Below are positions 44,087-53,900 of a stretch of DNA of 64,000 nt, piece by piece; the first letter of the stretch is position 1, and each line of letters opens with the position of its first letter. Made by a program: the position numbers and the translations under genes. Origin of the DNA: Pedobacter jejuensis (GTDB taxonomy: Bacteria > Bacteroidota > Bacteroidia > Sphingobacteriales > Sphingobacteriaceae); NCBI RefSeq assembly GCF_003725795.1, contig NZ_RBEE01000012.1, positions 124,001 to 188,000 on the forward strand, read 5' to 3'. The notes under the pieces are model-generated. The model was not told where the DNA came from and did no database searches. It saw nothing but the letters and a program-made list of their open reading frames with translations.

Positions 44087-44569
44087 CTATTTTTTGATTT
44101 TTTTTACGCTAAATGTAAAATAATGCTGATATAAATAGCTAAAACCCGCAATCAATACCGATACAACTACCTTAGAAACAGTTGGATAGATACCTAATAT
44201 TTCGATGAAGAATTTCTGCATAGCAAAAGTCAACAAGATATTAACGAGATTTAAATTTAAAAATCGGAGCAACTGGATGTGTGCCTTAACCTCACTATGT
44301 GTAAAAATAACATACCTGTTTAATAAAAAACTGTAAGGTATTACAACCAAAAAATCTACTGCTAAAGCGGCAGTTTCTCTCTTTAATGAGAAAAGGTTAA
44401 AATCAATATCTTCAGCATGAAAAAGATAATGGAAAGCAAGATAATAAACTACGTTTCCTAACAACCAGGTACTCCCACCAGTTGCTAAATACCTGAAGTT
44501 GTGTTGAGAAATAAATCCTTTAAATGGTGGGTAAAAAAAATCTATAAAGGCTAAAATCGCTTTGCGCAT
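44087..44569 (-). CDS. GtrA-like membrane protein
   Basis: The 160-residue protein has four hydrophobic helices and the GtrA pattern: FRYLATGGSTWLLGNVVYYLAFHYL at the start, and FLVVIPYSFLLNRYVIF. GtrA proteins are thought to move lipid-linked sugars across the membrane in glycan synthesis. No glycosyltransferase lies next to it here. A TAnnTTTG element is about 70 bases upstream of the start. Confidence 0.78.
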   Translation of the reverse strand: MRKAILAFIDFFYPPFKGFISQHNFRYLATGGSTWLLGNVVYYLAFHYLFHAEDIDFNLFSLKRETAALAVDFLVVIPYSFLLNRYVIFTHSEVKAHIQLLRFLNLNLVNILLTFAMQKFFIEILGIYPTVSKVVVSVLIAGFSYLYQHYFTFSVKKIKK

Positions 44570-44641
44570 TTGCGTACTAATTTTTTGGGCAGTTGGATGA
44601 AGTTAATATGCTCTACGCTTAGTGTCTGTAAAGTTTATCGG

Positions 44642-44649
44642 CAAAGATA
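44642..44649 (-). promoter_or_regulatory. -7 promoter element upstream of the GtrA gene
   Basis: The minus strand reads TATCTTTG, an exact match 73 bases before the start at 44569. This gives a longer leader than most genes here. Confidence 0.5.
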
Positions 44650-44717
44650 ATTTTTTGACCTAACAAATAAGTGTGTATTTACAAAATGTTTCTTAAACAA
44701 CTTTAATAGAAATCATT

Positions 44718-45413
44718 TTATGGAATACGATTGGCTGAAAACATGGGTTGCGCAACAAAATCGATAACGGCACACCACGAATAAGATGGATGACGCTGAA
44801 TACTTACACCAACTGTATTGAATTTATATTTTTGGTCGAGTAGGTTTAACCTGTGACCAAGAGCAGGAACCCCACAATCTAGCAACAGGTGACAAACAAT
44901 ATCCAGACTATTTGAATATCCAAAATCTATATTCTCACTCATTGGCTTATTTGGGAAATATTTAGCTAAACGTTGACTAAACTTAGTACCGTTACTACTT
45001 TCATGCGTATCTAAATTATTTTTGTTTAAGTCTGTTGCATGCGCTCGGCTTAATGAAGCTAATTGTTCATCAGGATAAAATAGCGGGAGATTTTTAACTT
45101 TAATTTGTTTAAGCAGTGATAGATAATATGAATTGGTTTTGGTAAGCTTTAGGTCATTGTAGTTGCGGTATTTTTTAACTTTTTCGTTGTAATTATCAAT
45201 ATAATCTTGCAGAAAAGTATAATAGAATTTCTCTCCATCAATGCGAATTAAATTCATGTAGAGAATGATGTTTTTTTCTTCGTTGGTTAAATAATTAGCG
45301 TTCCCTGCTGTGTTGGCCTTTTTAAATTCGGAATCTGTCCAGCTTTGCGCACAAACTGCAAGATTAACAACAATTAAGAAAAGAAAACAAATAGCAAAAC
45401 GATTCATTAACAA
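44718..45413 (-). CDS. exported CAP-domain (SCP/PR1-like) protein
   Basis: The 231-residue protein has a signal peptide (about 1-23) and a C-terminal CAP domain. Motifs are SLSRAHATDLNKNNLDTHESSNG, MSENIDFGYSNSLDIVCHLLLDCGVPALGHRLNLLD and FNTVGVSIQRHPSYSWCAVIDF, which fit the CAP fold's His/Glu cavity. The function in bacteria is unclear, possibly surface adhesion or hydrolysis. It is monocistronic, with a dispersed-repeat-rich gap upstream. Confidence 0.8.
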   Translation of the reverse strand: MLMNRFAICFLFLIVVNLAVCAQSWTDSEFKKANTAGNANYLTNEEKNIILYMNLIRIDGEKFYYTFLQDYIDNYNEKVKKYRNYNDLKLTKTNSYYLSLLKQIKVKNLPLFYPDEQLASLSRAHATDLNKNNLDTHESSNGTKFSQRLAKYFPNKPMSENIDFGYSNSLDIVCHLLLDCGVPALGHRLNLLDQKYKFNTVGVSIQRHPSYSWCAVIDFVAQPMFSANRIP

Positions 45414-45543
45414 GTTTTAATGGATAACGCCGATTAAAATGTTTTATTTCCTAATTCCAATGATATAGATAGTTTGTTTCATAACCTGATTTCGATTATT
45501 AATTACCCTTCACATTATTAATAAGCTGCTTTTTTTTTAGTTT

Positions 45544-45611
45544 ACGTCACCTTGAATTTATTTCAGGGTCTTATTTGCAGGAAAGATGCTGAAATAAATT
45601 CAGCAAGACGT
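45544..45611. repeat. dispersed palindrome, long form
   Basis: TGAATTTATTTCA (45553-45565) and TGAAATAAATTCA (45590-45602) are perfect 13-bp inverted arms, with outer ACGTC and GACGT. Shorter half-copies with GATGCTGAA...TTCAGCATGACG occur at 47181-47206 and 50890-50915. Confidence 0.8.
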
Positions 45612-45697
45612 ATCGTACAAGCAATACGCCGATAAAACAGCAAAATATTAAGCTTAAGAATCGAATGCCGATTAATAGATAGAAAATTGAAAATTTA

Positions 45698-45752
45698 TAT
45701 TGCCACACCAAGTTTATTGAAAATTCATTTCGACAATCTCAATGTGGCAATA
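45698..45752. repeat. second dispersed inverted repeat
   Basis: TATTGCCACA (45698-45707) and TGTGGCAATA (45743-45752) form perfect 10-bp arms around a 35-base spacer. The spacer contains TCGACAATCTCAA, similar in wording to the repeats at 17471 and 23232. Confidence 0.7.
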
Positions 45753-45768
45753 CAGGTAGCCAGGAAAA

Positions 45769-46533
45769 CTAGATAAACATTCCGCCGGAAGCCTCAATGC
45801 GTTGTGCGTTAATCCATCTGGCTTCTTCTGTACAAAGAAATGCCACAACCGGGCCAATATCATCAGGTAAACCTACGCGACCTAATGACGTTTGTGATGC
45901 AATCATTTTATTTAAACCTTCATTATCTCTCACTGCTCCTCCCCCAAAATCGGTTTCAATTGCACCTGGTGCAACAATATTTACATTAATACCTCTTGCG
46001 CCAAGTTCTTTTGCCTGGTATTTGGTTAACGTTTCCATAGCACCTTTCATTGATGCATAAGCTGCATAACCTGGTAAAGCAAAACGAGCCAACCCGCTTG
46101 AAACGTTTACAATTCCGCCACCATCATTCATCAATGGCAATGCTTTTTGGGTTAAAAAGAATGGACCTTTATATTGAATATTTACTAAAGTATCGAATTG
46201 CTCTTCGCTAGTTTCGGCAAAAGATGCATGGATGCCAATACCTGCATTATTAACCAGATAATCAAATTTATCAGCATTGAAAACTGATTTTAGAAGGGAT
46301 TCAACTTCACTAAAAAAGGCATCGAATGTTTTGCTGTTCGCCACATCCAACTGTAAAGCGGCTGCATTTACGCCAATTTCTTGCAGTTCTTTAACGGTCT
46401 CATCTGCATCAGTTTTTTTAGATTGATAGGTAAGTATAACATTTAGGCCTTTTTTGGCTAAATGAATCGCGGCATTTTTTCCTAATCCACGGCTGCCACC
46501 GGTTACCAGAACAATTTTATTTTGTGTTTCCAT
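45769..46533 (-). CDS. short-chain dehydrogenase/reductase
   Basis: The 254-residue protein has the SDR cofactor motif TGGSRGLGKN (11-20), NNAGIGIHA, and the catalytic YAAYASMKGAMETL with Tyr and Lys. The substrate is unknown. A TAnnTTTG promoter (46554-46561) and a set of repeats that could bind the AraC regulator (46576-46630) precede it, so it is probably the target of the regulator encoded at 46621-47028 on the same strand. Confidence 0.85.
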   Translation of the reverse strand: METQNKIVLVTGGSRGLGKNAAIHLAKKGLNVILTYQSKKTDADETVKELQEIGVNAAALQLDVANSKTFDAFFSEVESLLKSVFNADKFDYLVNNAGIGIHASFAETSEEQFDTLVNIQYKGPFFLTQKALPLMNDGGGIVNVSSGLARFALPGYAAYASMKGAMETLTKYQAKELGARGINVNIVAPGAIETDFGGGAVRDNEGLNKMIASQTSLGRVGLPDDIGPVVAFLCTEEARWINAQRIEASGGMFI

Positions 46534-46553
46534 TTTTGTTTTTATTTGATAAA

Positions 46554-46561
46554 CAAAGTTA
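46554..46561 (-). promoter_or_regulatory. -7 promoter element of the SDR gene
   Basis: The minus strand reads TAACTTTG, 20 bases before the SDR start and 14 bases downstream of the regulator repeats. Confidence 0.65.
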
Positions 46562-46575
46562 TGTGGAAACCCGAT

Positions 46576-46630
46576 GTAAAAATGGTGATAGCTTAAGTAA
46601 AAATGGTGAGTACTTAAGTTTTATATGGTG
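46576..46630. promoter_or_regulatory. candidate AraC operator: tandem direct repeats
   Basis: GTAAAAATGGTGA starts at 46576 and again at 46597, exactly 21 bases apart, each followed by a CTTAA-like end. A third ATGGTGA occurs at 46625, 22 bases after the second, inside the 3' end of the regulator gene. Two-turn spacing and placement just upstream of the SDR promoter suit an AraC-family activator. Confidence 0.6.
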
Positions 46631-47028
46631 ACAATTTCCTTTTTTTGGACTAACGACTGGAAATAGGCCTCCCGATATTGTTTCGGTGTTTGACCGGAAA
46701 AATGTTTAAAAAACTTGGTGAAGTTGGATGGGTCGTACGTTAAGGTTCTGGCAATTTCTGCAATCGGCGTACTCACATTTTGCAACATTGATTTCGAAAT
46801 TTCCATCAGCCGCTCTTCAAAAAAGTAACAAGGTGAATGGCCGGTTGCTGATTTTATAGTGTTGCTGAAATGTGTAGGATGGACATGTAATAATGCAGCG
46901 AAATCTCTAACCTCAAACATTTCAGTTGCCCTGCCAGATACAATGTCATCAAGATGTTTATCCAGTTCTTTTAAATAATCTGCAGCAATTTCATGTTGGC
47001 GAGCAAAGAATTTTTGAGGAATGTTCAT
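46621..47028 (-). CDS. AraC-family transcription regulator (DNA-binding domain only)
   Basis: The 135-residue protein is essentially one AraC DNA-binding domain. Motifs are VRDFAALLHVHPTHFSNTIKSATGHSP and, in the second helix-turn-helix, PIAEIARTLTYDPSNFTKFFKHFSGQTPKQYR. There is no sensor domain, so it is shorter than the ~280-300-residue norm. It probably activates the SDR gene 87 bases downstream. A longer frame to 47052 overlaps the promoter at 47050-47057, which supports the start at 47028. Confidence 0.85.
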   Translation of the reverse strand: MNIPQKFFARQHEIAADYLKELDKHLDDIVSGRATEMFEVRDFAALLHVHPTHFSNTIKSATGHSPCYFFEERLMEISKSMLQNVSTPIAEIARTLTYDPSNFTKFFKHFSGQTPKQYREAYFQSLVQKKEIVTI

Positions 47029-47049
47029 ATTGATGGTTTGAAATTTAAT

Positions 47050-47057
47050 CAAATGTA
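47050..47057 (-). promoter_or_regulatory. -7 promoter element of the AraC-type gene
   Basis: The minus strand reads TACATTTG, 21 bases before the chosen start at 47028. Confidence 0.6.
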
Positions 47058-47131
47058 AGGATTAAGAAATTTTATTTTTGTTAATAATTAAATGTTCTAG
47101 GTGTCTAAGGTGGTAAATTATATTTAATCAC

Positions 47132-47163
47132 AAAAAAAAGCCGCTGGCTATAAACCCGCGGCT
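47132..47163 (-). terminator. hairpin terminator of the glycyl-tRNA synthetase gene
   Basis: Arms AGCCGC (47139-47144) and GCGGCT (47158-47163) pair, and the minus strand continues with a run of eight T residues. It lies about 50 bases after the stop of the synthetase gene. Confidence 0.8.
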
Positions 47164-47180
47164 AAATAATATTATTAATA

Positions 47181-47206
47181 GATGCTGAACCAATTTCAGC
47201 ATGACG
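47181..47206. repeat. dispersed palindrome, short copy
   Basis: GATGCTGAA and TTCAGCATGACG surround a short spacer, as in the copies at 45585-45610 and 50890-50915. Confidence 0.7.
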
Positions 47207-47212
47207 AATTTT

Positions 47213-48856
47213 TTAAGTTAAAAGCGTTTTCCAGCTAACAGCTTTACCAATAATATCGCCTAAATCGGCAATGGCAACACGTTCCTGTTCCATGCTATCG
47301 CGATGGCGGATGGTAACTGTATTATCTTCCAAACTTTGGTGGTCAATTGTTAAACAGAAAGGTGTTCCAATTGCATCCTGACGGCGATAGCGTTTACCAA
47401 TTGCATCTTTCTCTTCATAAATACAATTGAAATCGAATTTCAAAGTATCAATAATTTCTCGAGCCTTTTCTGGCAAACCATCCTTTTTAGTTAAAGGGAA
47501 AACGGCTACTTTGTAAGGAGCTAAAGCCGGGTGTAAACGCAATAACGTACGGCTATCCTGTTTATCCTCGGTGCTTAAATCTTGTTCCTCAAATGCATTA
47601 ATCATTGTAAGCAAAAACATACGGTCTAACCCAATTGAAGTTTCAATAACGTATGGCACATAGTTGCCGTAAGGCTTGCCATCTTCGTTTAAATCGTTAT
47701 CGAAATACTGTAATTTCTTACCAGAAAACTCCTGATGTTGTGTTAAATCGAAATCGGTTCTGCTGTGAATACCTTCAACTTCTTTAAATCCGAACGGGAA
47801 TTCGAACTCAATGTCTGTTGCAGCGTTAGCGTAATGCGCTAATTTAACATGGTCGTGGTAACGGTATTTTTCTGGAGCAGTGCCCAAAGCTTTATGCCAT
47901 TTCAAACGAGCTTCTTTCCAGTACTCAAACCATTTTTTATCCTCACCCGGGCGAACGAAAAATTGCATTTCCATTTGTTCAAATTCACGCATACGCATGA
48001 TAAACTGGCGGGCTATTACTTCGTTTCTAAATGCTTTACCAATCTGTGCAATACCGAAAGGAATTTTCATTCTTCCCGATTTTTGAACATTTAAAAAGTT
48101 TACAAAAATACCTTGTGCCGTCTCCGGACGAAGATAAACTTCATCGCTACCTTCAGCCATTGCGCCAAACTGTGTACTAAACATCAGGTTAAACTGGCGA
48201 ACATCTGTCCAGTTAGAGGTTTTTGAAATTGGGCAAATTACCTTGTAATCAACGATTAAATCTTTAAGTTGTGCCAAGTTTTCAGATTTTAGCGCAAGGT
48301 TCATTTCTACCTCGAGTGCCAAACCTTTCTTAACAAATCTCCAGCTTGCCTCTTCAATAAAAGGATATTTAGCAACTTCTAAGATACCATCTTCATCTTT
48401 AAAACTAGGTACCCAGCTTGCTTGTCCTTCATCGCTCAACCCTAAAATTTCTTGTTGAAATTCTTCAAATTTAGCTTTGTTTTCTGCCGAGAAATTAGCC
48501 AATTCAGCATAAAGTTCATCAATTTTATTTTCTAGTAACTGGTCGGCACGGTAACGTTTTTTCGAATCTTTATTATCAATCATCGGGTCGTTAAAACCAT
48601 CCACATGTCCGCTAGCTTTCCAAACTTTTGGGTGCATAAAAATTGCAGAATCAATTCCAACAATGTTTTCATGCATTTGTACCATGGCCTTCCACCAGTA
48701 CGATTTAATATTATTTTTCAATTCGGCACCCAATTGGCCGTAATCGTAAACGGCACTTAAGCCATCGTATATTTCGCTGCTTTGAAATACGAAACCGTAT
48801 TCTTTAGCGTGTGATATTACATTTTTAAATTGTTCGTCGTTATTCTTTTGAGCCAT
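47213..48856 (-). CDS. glyS: glycyl-tRNA synthetase, single-chain class II
   Basis: The 547-residue protein is the homodimer-type glycyl-tRNA synthetase. It starts with KNVISHAKEYGFVFQSSEIY and YDYGQLGAELKNNIK, and has the class II motifs: LRPETAQGIFVNF, the arginine-bearing FGIAQIGKAFRNEV, REFEQMEMQFF, and the C-terminal motif 3 ETSIGLDRMFL. The anticodon-binding domain LAPYKVAVFPLTKKDGLPEKA follows. It charges tRNA-Gly. The heterotetrameric GlyQ/GlyS form is excluded because one chain carries all motifs. Confidence 0.93.
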   Translation of the reverse strand: MAQKNNDEQFKNVISHAKEYGFVFQSSEIYDGLSAVYDYGQLGAELKNNIKSYWWKAMVQMHENIVGIDSAIFMHPKVWKASGHVDGFNDPMIDNKDSKKRYRADQLLENKIDELYAELANFSAENKAKFEEFQQEILGLSDEGQASWVPSFKDEDGILEVAKYPFIEEASWRFVKKGLALEVEMNLALKSENLAQLKDLIVDYKVICPISKTSNWTDVRQFNLMFSTQFGAMAEGSDEVYLRPETAQGIFVNFLNVQKSGRMKIPFGIAQIGKAFRNEVIARQFIMRMREFEQMEMQFFVRPGEDKKWFEYWKEARLKWHKALGTAPEKYRYHDHVKLAHYANAATDIEFEFPFGFKEVEGIHSRTDFDLTQHQEFSGKKLQYFDNDLNEDGKPYGNYVPYVIETSIGLDRMFLLTMINAFEEQDLSTEDKQDSRTLLRLHPALAPYKVAVFPLTKKDGLPEKAREIIDTLKFDFNCIYEEKDAIGKRYRRQDAIGTPFCLTIDHQSLEDNTVTIRHRDSMEQERVAIADLGDIIGKAVSWKTLLT

Positions 48857-48864
48857 AATGCTGG

Positions 48865-48872
48865 CAAAGATA
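48865..48872 (-). promoter_or_regulatory. -7 promoter element of the glycyl-tRNA synthetase gene
   Basis: The minus strand reads TATCTTTG, eight bases before the start codon at 48856. Confidence 0.65.
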
Positions 48873-49048
48873 ATAAATAAGGTAAAAGGTTTTGACTAGG
48901 ATTTTAAGGATTGTTGGATTTTAGGATTTTGGAGATTAAATAAAGTGATTAAATATTCTTTAGTGCATAGCAATCAAAGCTTATTAAAAGTTTTATCTAG
49001 AATGTTGAATATCTAGATTAAATGTCTTTATAGTATATCAATCGAAGC

Positions 49049-50251
49049 TTATTTCTTTGCTATTTTATAAAGTTTTCCATTATCGGTTACCGAATAAAGC
49101 GCTCCATCTTTTTCAACCATGTCGCGGAAACGTTCGCCTTTTCCTTCTAATAATCTTTCTTCACCGATAACTTTATTGTCTTTTAACACCAATCGAATAA
49201 TGTGAGAGCCACCTAGACCACCAACAAAAAGATTTCCTTTCCATTCGGGAATTGCGGTGCCATTGTAAAAAGCAATACAACCAGGAGAAATGCTCGGATT
49301 CCAAAAGTAAACGGGTTGTTCCATGCCTTCTTTTTGCTGAATGGCATCACCAACCGCTTTACCACTATACTCTGTACCATAAGTAATTATTGGCCAGCCA
49401 TAGTTTTTTCCTGGTTTGATAAGATTAACCTCATCACCTCCTTTTGGTCCGAATTCTGCTTCCCATAAATCTCCAGTTTGAGGATTAATGGCTAAACCAT
49501 CAGGATTACGTAAACCTAATGCATAAATTTCCGGTCTGGCGTCTGCTTTACCAGCAAAAGGTCCGTTTGGAACTGGCTTACCATCTTTAGTCAAATGAAG
49601 AATTTTACCAAGAGAGGAATTTAGATATTGAGCCTGAATACGAATATCGCTACCCGAACGTTCGCCTGTACTTACAAATAAATAGCCATCCTTATCAAAA
49701 ACGATCCTTGAACCATATTGCAATTTACCTCCATAAGATGGTGTGGCCCGATAAATTACAGTTTGATTTTCTAAAGCAGTTTCATTTGCTGAGAGCTTTC
49801 CTTTAGCAATCGCCAACAAAACACCCTTATCTTGTGGCTCTGAATAAGCGTAATAAACCATTCTATTTTTTGCAAAATCGGGGTCTAATGTTACATCAAG
49901 CAACCCACCTTGTCCTGATGGATCAACCTTTGGTAAGCCGGTAATCGTTTTGCTTAACGTACCATCGGCGCCAAGTATTACCATTGTACCTTTCTTTTGA
50001 GTGATTAAAAAACCGCCATTCGGTAAAACAGAAATTGCCCATGGATTTTCCAATTTCTCGTTAATAACAGTAATGTTTAATGGAGTATTTGTTTTTACGC
50101 TTCCAATCCGGGTTTGGCCTTCAAATGCTGGCTTATAATCTGCTGATGGCTGATTGGTTTCTACAGGATTTTGTGCCGAAACAGGATTCGCAAGCATTAA
50201 ACTGATTGAAAACCCTGCTATTCCTAATGTTTTGTTGGTGAATGTGTTCAT
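49049..50251 (-). CDS. PQQ-dependent sugar dehydrogenase-like exported protein
   Basis: The 400-residue protein has a signal peptide (about 1-26, ending VSAQ). The beta-propeller contains LENPWAISVLPNGGFLITQKKG, GGLLDVTLDPDFAKNRMVYYAYS, YGSRIVFDKDGYLFVSTGERSG, YALGLRNPDGLAINPQTGDLWEAEFGPKGGDEVNLIKPGKNYGWP and AFYNGTAIPEWKGNLFVGGLGG. These match the soluble aldose sugar dehydrogenase (YliI) group. It would oxidise sugars in the periplasm if PQQ is available. No pqq genes are visible here. Confidence 0.85.
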   Translation of the reverse strand: MNTFTNKTLGIAGFSISLMLANPVSAQNPVETNQPSADYKPAFEGQTRIGSVKTNTPLNITVINEKLENPWAISVLPNGGFLITQKKGTMVILGADGTLSKTITGLPKVDPSGQGGLLDVTLDPDFAKNRMVYYAYSEPQDKGVLLAIAKGKLSANETALENQTVIYRATPSYGGKLQYGSRIVFDKDGYLFVSTGERSGSDIRIQAQYLNSSLGKILHLTKDGKPVPNGPFAGKADARPEIYALGLRNPDGLAINPQTGDLWEAEFGPKGGDEVNLIKPGKNYGWPIITYGTEYSGKAVGDAIQQKEGMEQPVYFWNPSISPGCIAFYNGTAIPEWKGNLFVGGLGGSHIIRLVLKDNKVIGEERLLEGKGERFRDMVEKDGALYSVTDNGKLYKIAKK

Positions 50252-50279
50252 AGGTGATGATAAATTTTAAACTAAAGAA

Positions 50280-50287
50280 CAAAAATA
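50280..50287 (-). promoter_or_regulatory. -7 promoter element of the sugar dehydrogenase gene
   Basis: The minus strand reads TATTTTTG, 28 bases before the start at 50251. Confidence 0.55.
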
Positions 50288-50299
50288 TTATCGCAATAA

Positions 50300-50332
50300 A
50301 AAACCCGATTTCTATAAATGAACTCGGGTTTT
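50300..50332 (-). terminator. bidirectional-looking hairpin after trxA
   Basis: Arms AAAACCCGA (50300-50308) and TCGGGTTTT (50324-50332) are complementary, with A- and T-rich flanks on both sides. It lies about 100 bases after the trxA stop. Confidence 0.7.
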
Positions 50333-50435
50333 AAATATGTTACAAGAGATAGAAAGATTATTTAATCAGCCACTAAGGATAAGATTCTAAAAATTTAGAT
50401 ACCTTAAACCTTCGGCCTTATAACTTTCTACCTTA

Positions 50436-50756
50436 TTAAGCCAATTGCTTGTTTAATTTCTCAGCCAATACTGATTTTGGAACAGCACCAACTTGTTTAT
50501 CAACAACTTGACCATCTTTAAAGTATAATAAAGCAGGAATGTTACGGATACCAAACTGCATTGAAATTTGCGGATTGTTATCTACGTTAACTTTACCAAC
50601 GATAGCTTTGCCGTCATATTCTTTCGCGATTTCTTCTACTACTGGACCAACCATGCGACAAGGGCCACACCATTCTGCCCAAAAATCTACTAATACGGGT
50701 TTATCTGATTTTAATACAAGCTCCTCGAAGTTTGCATCTGTGATTTCTAATGCCAT
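50436..50756 (-). CDS. trxA: thioredoxin
   Basis: The 106-residue protein is a standard thioredoxin: [22 protein letters not shown] with redox Cys30 and Cys33, the buried Asp, and the cis-proline strand [13 protein letters not shown]. It reduces protein disulfides in the cytoplasm. It has its own promoter (50774-50781) and terminator (50300-50332) and stands next to dnaE without overlap. Confidence 0.95.
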   Translation of the reverse strand: MALEITDANFEELVLKSDKPVLVDFWAEWCGPCRMVGPVVEEIAKEYDGKAIVGKVNVDNNPQISMQFGIRNIPALLYFKDGQVVDKQVGAVPKSVLAEKLNKQLA

Positions 50757-50773
50757 AATTATTTTTTTATGTT

Positions 50774-50781
50774 CAAATATA
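50774..50781 (-). promoter_or_regulatory. -7 promoter element of trxA
   Basis: The minus strand reads TATATTTG, 17 bases before the trxA start. Confidence 0.65.
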
Positions 50782-50889
50782 TGTATTCAATTGTAATGCC
50801 AACGATAATGTATTGCCAATTTGACATTAGTTAAACGCTTTTGCCGCTACTATCACTCTAAACTTGTTTACAGTCTTCTCTTCAAAAAA

Positions 50890-50915
50890 GATGCTGAAAT
50901 AAATTCAGCATGACG
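50890..50915. repeat. dispersed palindrome, short copy
   Basis: GATGCTGAAATAAATTCAGC plus ATGACG sits just after the dnaE stop. The same core appears at 45585-45610 and 47181-47206. Confidence 0.75.
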
Positions 50916-50934
50916 GATAGCGGTGCCTTCTAGC

Positions 50935-53900
50935 TTAATTAAGCTTATAATTCACAACATTCAAACCTACCAATTGTTCTAAGAATTTGTTGTTCGGATT
51001 AATTTTTAAGTTTTTTGAAGGTAAATCTAACATTATCTGTTTTTCGCTATCAAAAACGGCGAAATTTAACTGGCAGTTTTGCTGCTCAGAGTTTGCCTTA
51101 TTGTCTGCTAAAATCGCTTCAATCTGACGCATCAAATCATCATTTACTCTTTCGATAGGAACCTGAATGGTAATGCTTTTAGTTAATTTATCCCTCAACT
51201 CAGACATCAAATTAATCGAAGTGATTTTAAACTCCCAATCACCAGCTTTGCCGAAACGTTCACCTACCCTGCCCCTAATCTGTAAGAAATATCCTTCCGT
51301 TAAAAAAGATTTAAACTTTAAAAAATCCTCTCCAAACAAGGCCATTTCCGATGCATCTTCGTAATCTTCAAAAACAAAAGTACCAAAGGGTTTACCGGTT
51401 TTTGTAATTCTTTGCGATGCCGTTACCACTAAACCACCAACGCATAATTCGCGGTTTTTAAGCTTTTCAAATTCTGCCAGAACATCTTCGTTTGTATCGC
51501 CCATCCGAACTTTATTGATGATGCTTAATTGCCGAACACCATGAGTACAAAATTTATCAAGTTCTAGTTTGTAGTTATCTAATGGATGGCCAGAAAGAAA
51601 AATTCCGATGGCATCTTTCTCATATTTAAGCCTGTCCATTAACGCCCATTCTGGCGCCACAGGTAATGTTGGCTCCAAAATCATATCTGCTTTTGAACCT
51701 CCAAATAATGAGCCTTGTGAGGTGCTTTCATTATTTTGAAAATCATTGGCGTATTTAATAATCTTCTCAATACCATTCATTTTATCGTTCGGACCTATGT
51801 AAAAATACTGAGCCCTATGACCGCCAAAAGCATCGAAAGCGCCGCTATAAACAAAACTTTCGTAAGCTTTTTTATTTACGATTCTGGTGTTAGAACGTTT
51901 CGCAAAATCGTAAACCGTGGCATAAGGTCCGTTTTCCAAACGTTCTTCAATAATACTTTCTACTGCCTTTTCGCCAACACCTTTAACTGCCGACATGCCA
52001 AAACGTACCTCACCTTTCGCATTTACGGAAAATTTTAAATCAGATTCGTTAACATCAGGACCTAAAACAACAACTCCCATTTGGCGACATTCTTCCATAA
52101 AGAAAGCAACTTGTTTTATATCGCTCATGTTATTTGAGAGCACCGCAGCCATATATTCTGCCGGATAATGTGCTTTTAAATAGGCTGTTTGGTAAGCAAT
52201 CCAGGCATAACATGTAGAGTGGGATTTGTTAAATGCATAAGAAGCAAAAGCTTCCCAATCCTTCCAGATTTTTTCTAGAGTTGCTGCATCATGTCCTTTT
52301 TCAGCTGCTTGCTTTACAAACTTTGGTTTCATTTTATCCAGAACATCCTTTTGCTTTTTACCCATTGCTTTACGCAAAACATCGGCCTCGCCTTTGGTAA
52401 AACCTGCTAACTTTTGCGATAAAAGCATCACCTGCTCTTGATAAACTGTAATACCGTAGGTTTCTTTCAGATATTCTTCACAAGCATCTAAATCGTATTT
52501 TATTTCTTCCTCACCATTTTTACGCTTAACAAAACTTGGAATATATTCCATTGGTCCTGGGCGATACAAGGCGTTCATGGCAATTAAATCATCAAAAACA
52601 GTTGGTTTCAACTCTTTCATATATTTCTGCATACCTGGACTTTCGTACTGAAAAATCCCAATGGTTTCGCCTCGCTGAAAGAGTTCGTAAGTCAAAACGT
52701 CATCGATTGGAAAAGTATCTGGGTCGAGAGAAATATCGTGTCTTTTTTTAACCAGTTTTACAGTATCCTTAATAAGCGTTAGGGTTTTCAAGCCCAAAAA
52801 ATCCATTTTTAATAATCCGGCACTTTCTACTACCGAGTTATCAAATTGGGTAACATATAAATCAGAATCCTTAGCTGTAGCAACAGGAACAAAGTTTGTG
52901 ATATCGCTTGGTGTTATAATTACACCACAGGCATGAATACCAGTATTTCTTAAAGAGCCTTCTAAAACCTGAGCTTGTTGTATGGTTTCGCCACTTAAAT
53001 CTTTTGCAAGCCCCATCGCTTTCAACTCTTGAACCCGTTCGTATTCATCCGGGCGTAAAGCATCTTTTAAAGCTTTTTCATCAAGGTTAAAGATTTTAGC
53101 CAGCTTCATATTTGGAATCAGTTTGGCTATTTTATCAGCTTCAAACAAAGGCAAATCCAAAACCCTTGCGGTATCCCGAATGGATGATTTGGCAGCCATT
53201 GTTCCATAAGTAATAATTTGGGCGACCTGACTTGAACCGTATTTATTGATAACATATTCCATTACACGCCCGCGACCTTCATCATCAAAATCGATATCGA
53301 TATCGGGCATTGAAACCCTATCGGGATTTAAGAAACGCTCAAAAAGCAGGTCATATTTTAGTGGGTCGATATTGGTAATCCACAAGCAATAAGCAACTAC
53401 CGAACCTGCCGCCGAACCACGACCAGGACCAACAGAAACATCTCTCCTTCTGGCTTCGGCAATAAAATCCTGTACAATTAAGAAATAACCCGGGTAACCT
53501 GTTTTCTCAATTGTAGCCAATTCAAAATCCAACCTATCAGTTATTTCGGGCGTTAAAGTAGCATAACGTTTTTTTGCACCTTCGTATGTAAGGTACCGTA
53601 AGAATTTATTTTCACCACGCTTTCCTCCGTCCGCTTCATCTTCTGCTACCAAAAATTCTTCAGGAATATCAAACTTTGGCAACAGAACTTCTCGGGCAAG
53701 CTGGTAACTTTCAATTTTATCAACAATTTCCTGAATGTTTAAAATAGCTTCGGGCAAATCAGCGAAAAGTGCCTTCATCTCATCAGGAGATTTAAAATAA
53801 TATTCTTGGTTTGGTAAACCATAACGGTAACCGCGACCACGCCCAATAGGAGTTGCCTGTTTTTCGCCATCTTTTACGCAAAGCAAAATATCATGCGCAT

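Larger units (their letters stand above)
45414..45768. other. gene-free gap with two dispersed palindromes
   Basis: No gene is visible. The gap holds a long hairpin at 45544-45611 and a second inverted repeat at 45698-45752, listed separately. Remaining bases are AT-rich spacer between the CAP-protein gene and the SDR gene. Confidence 0.6.
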
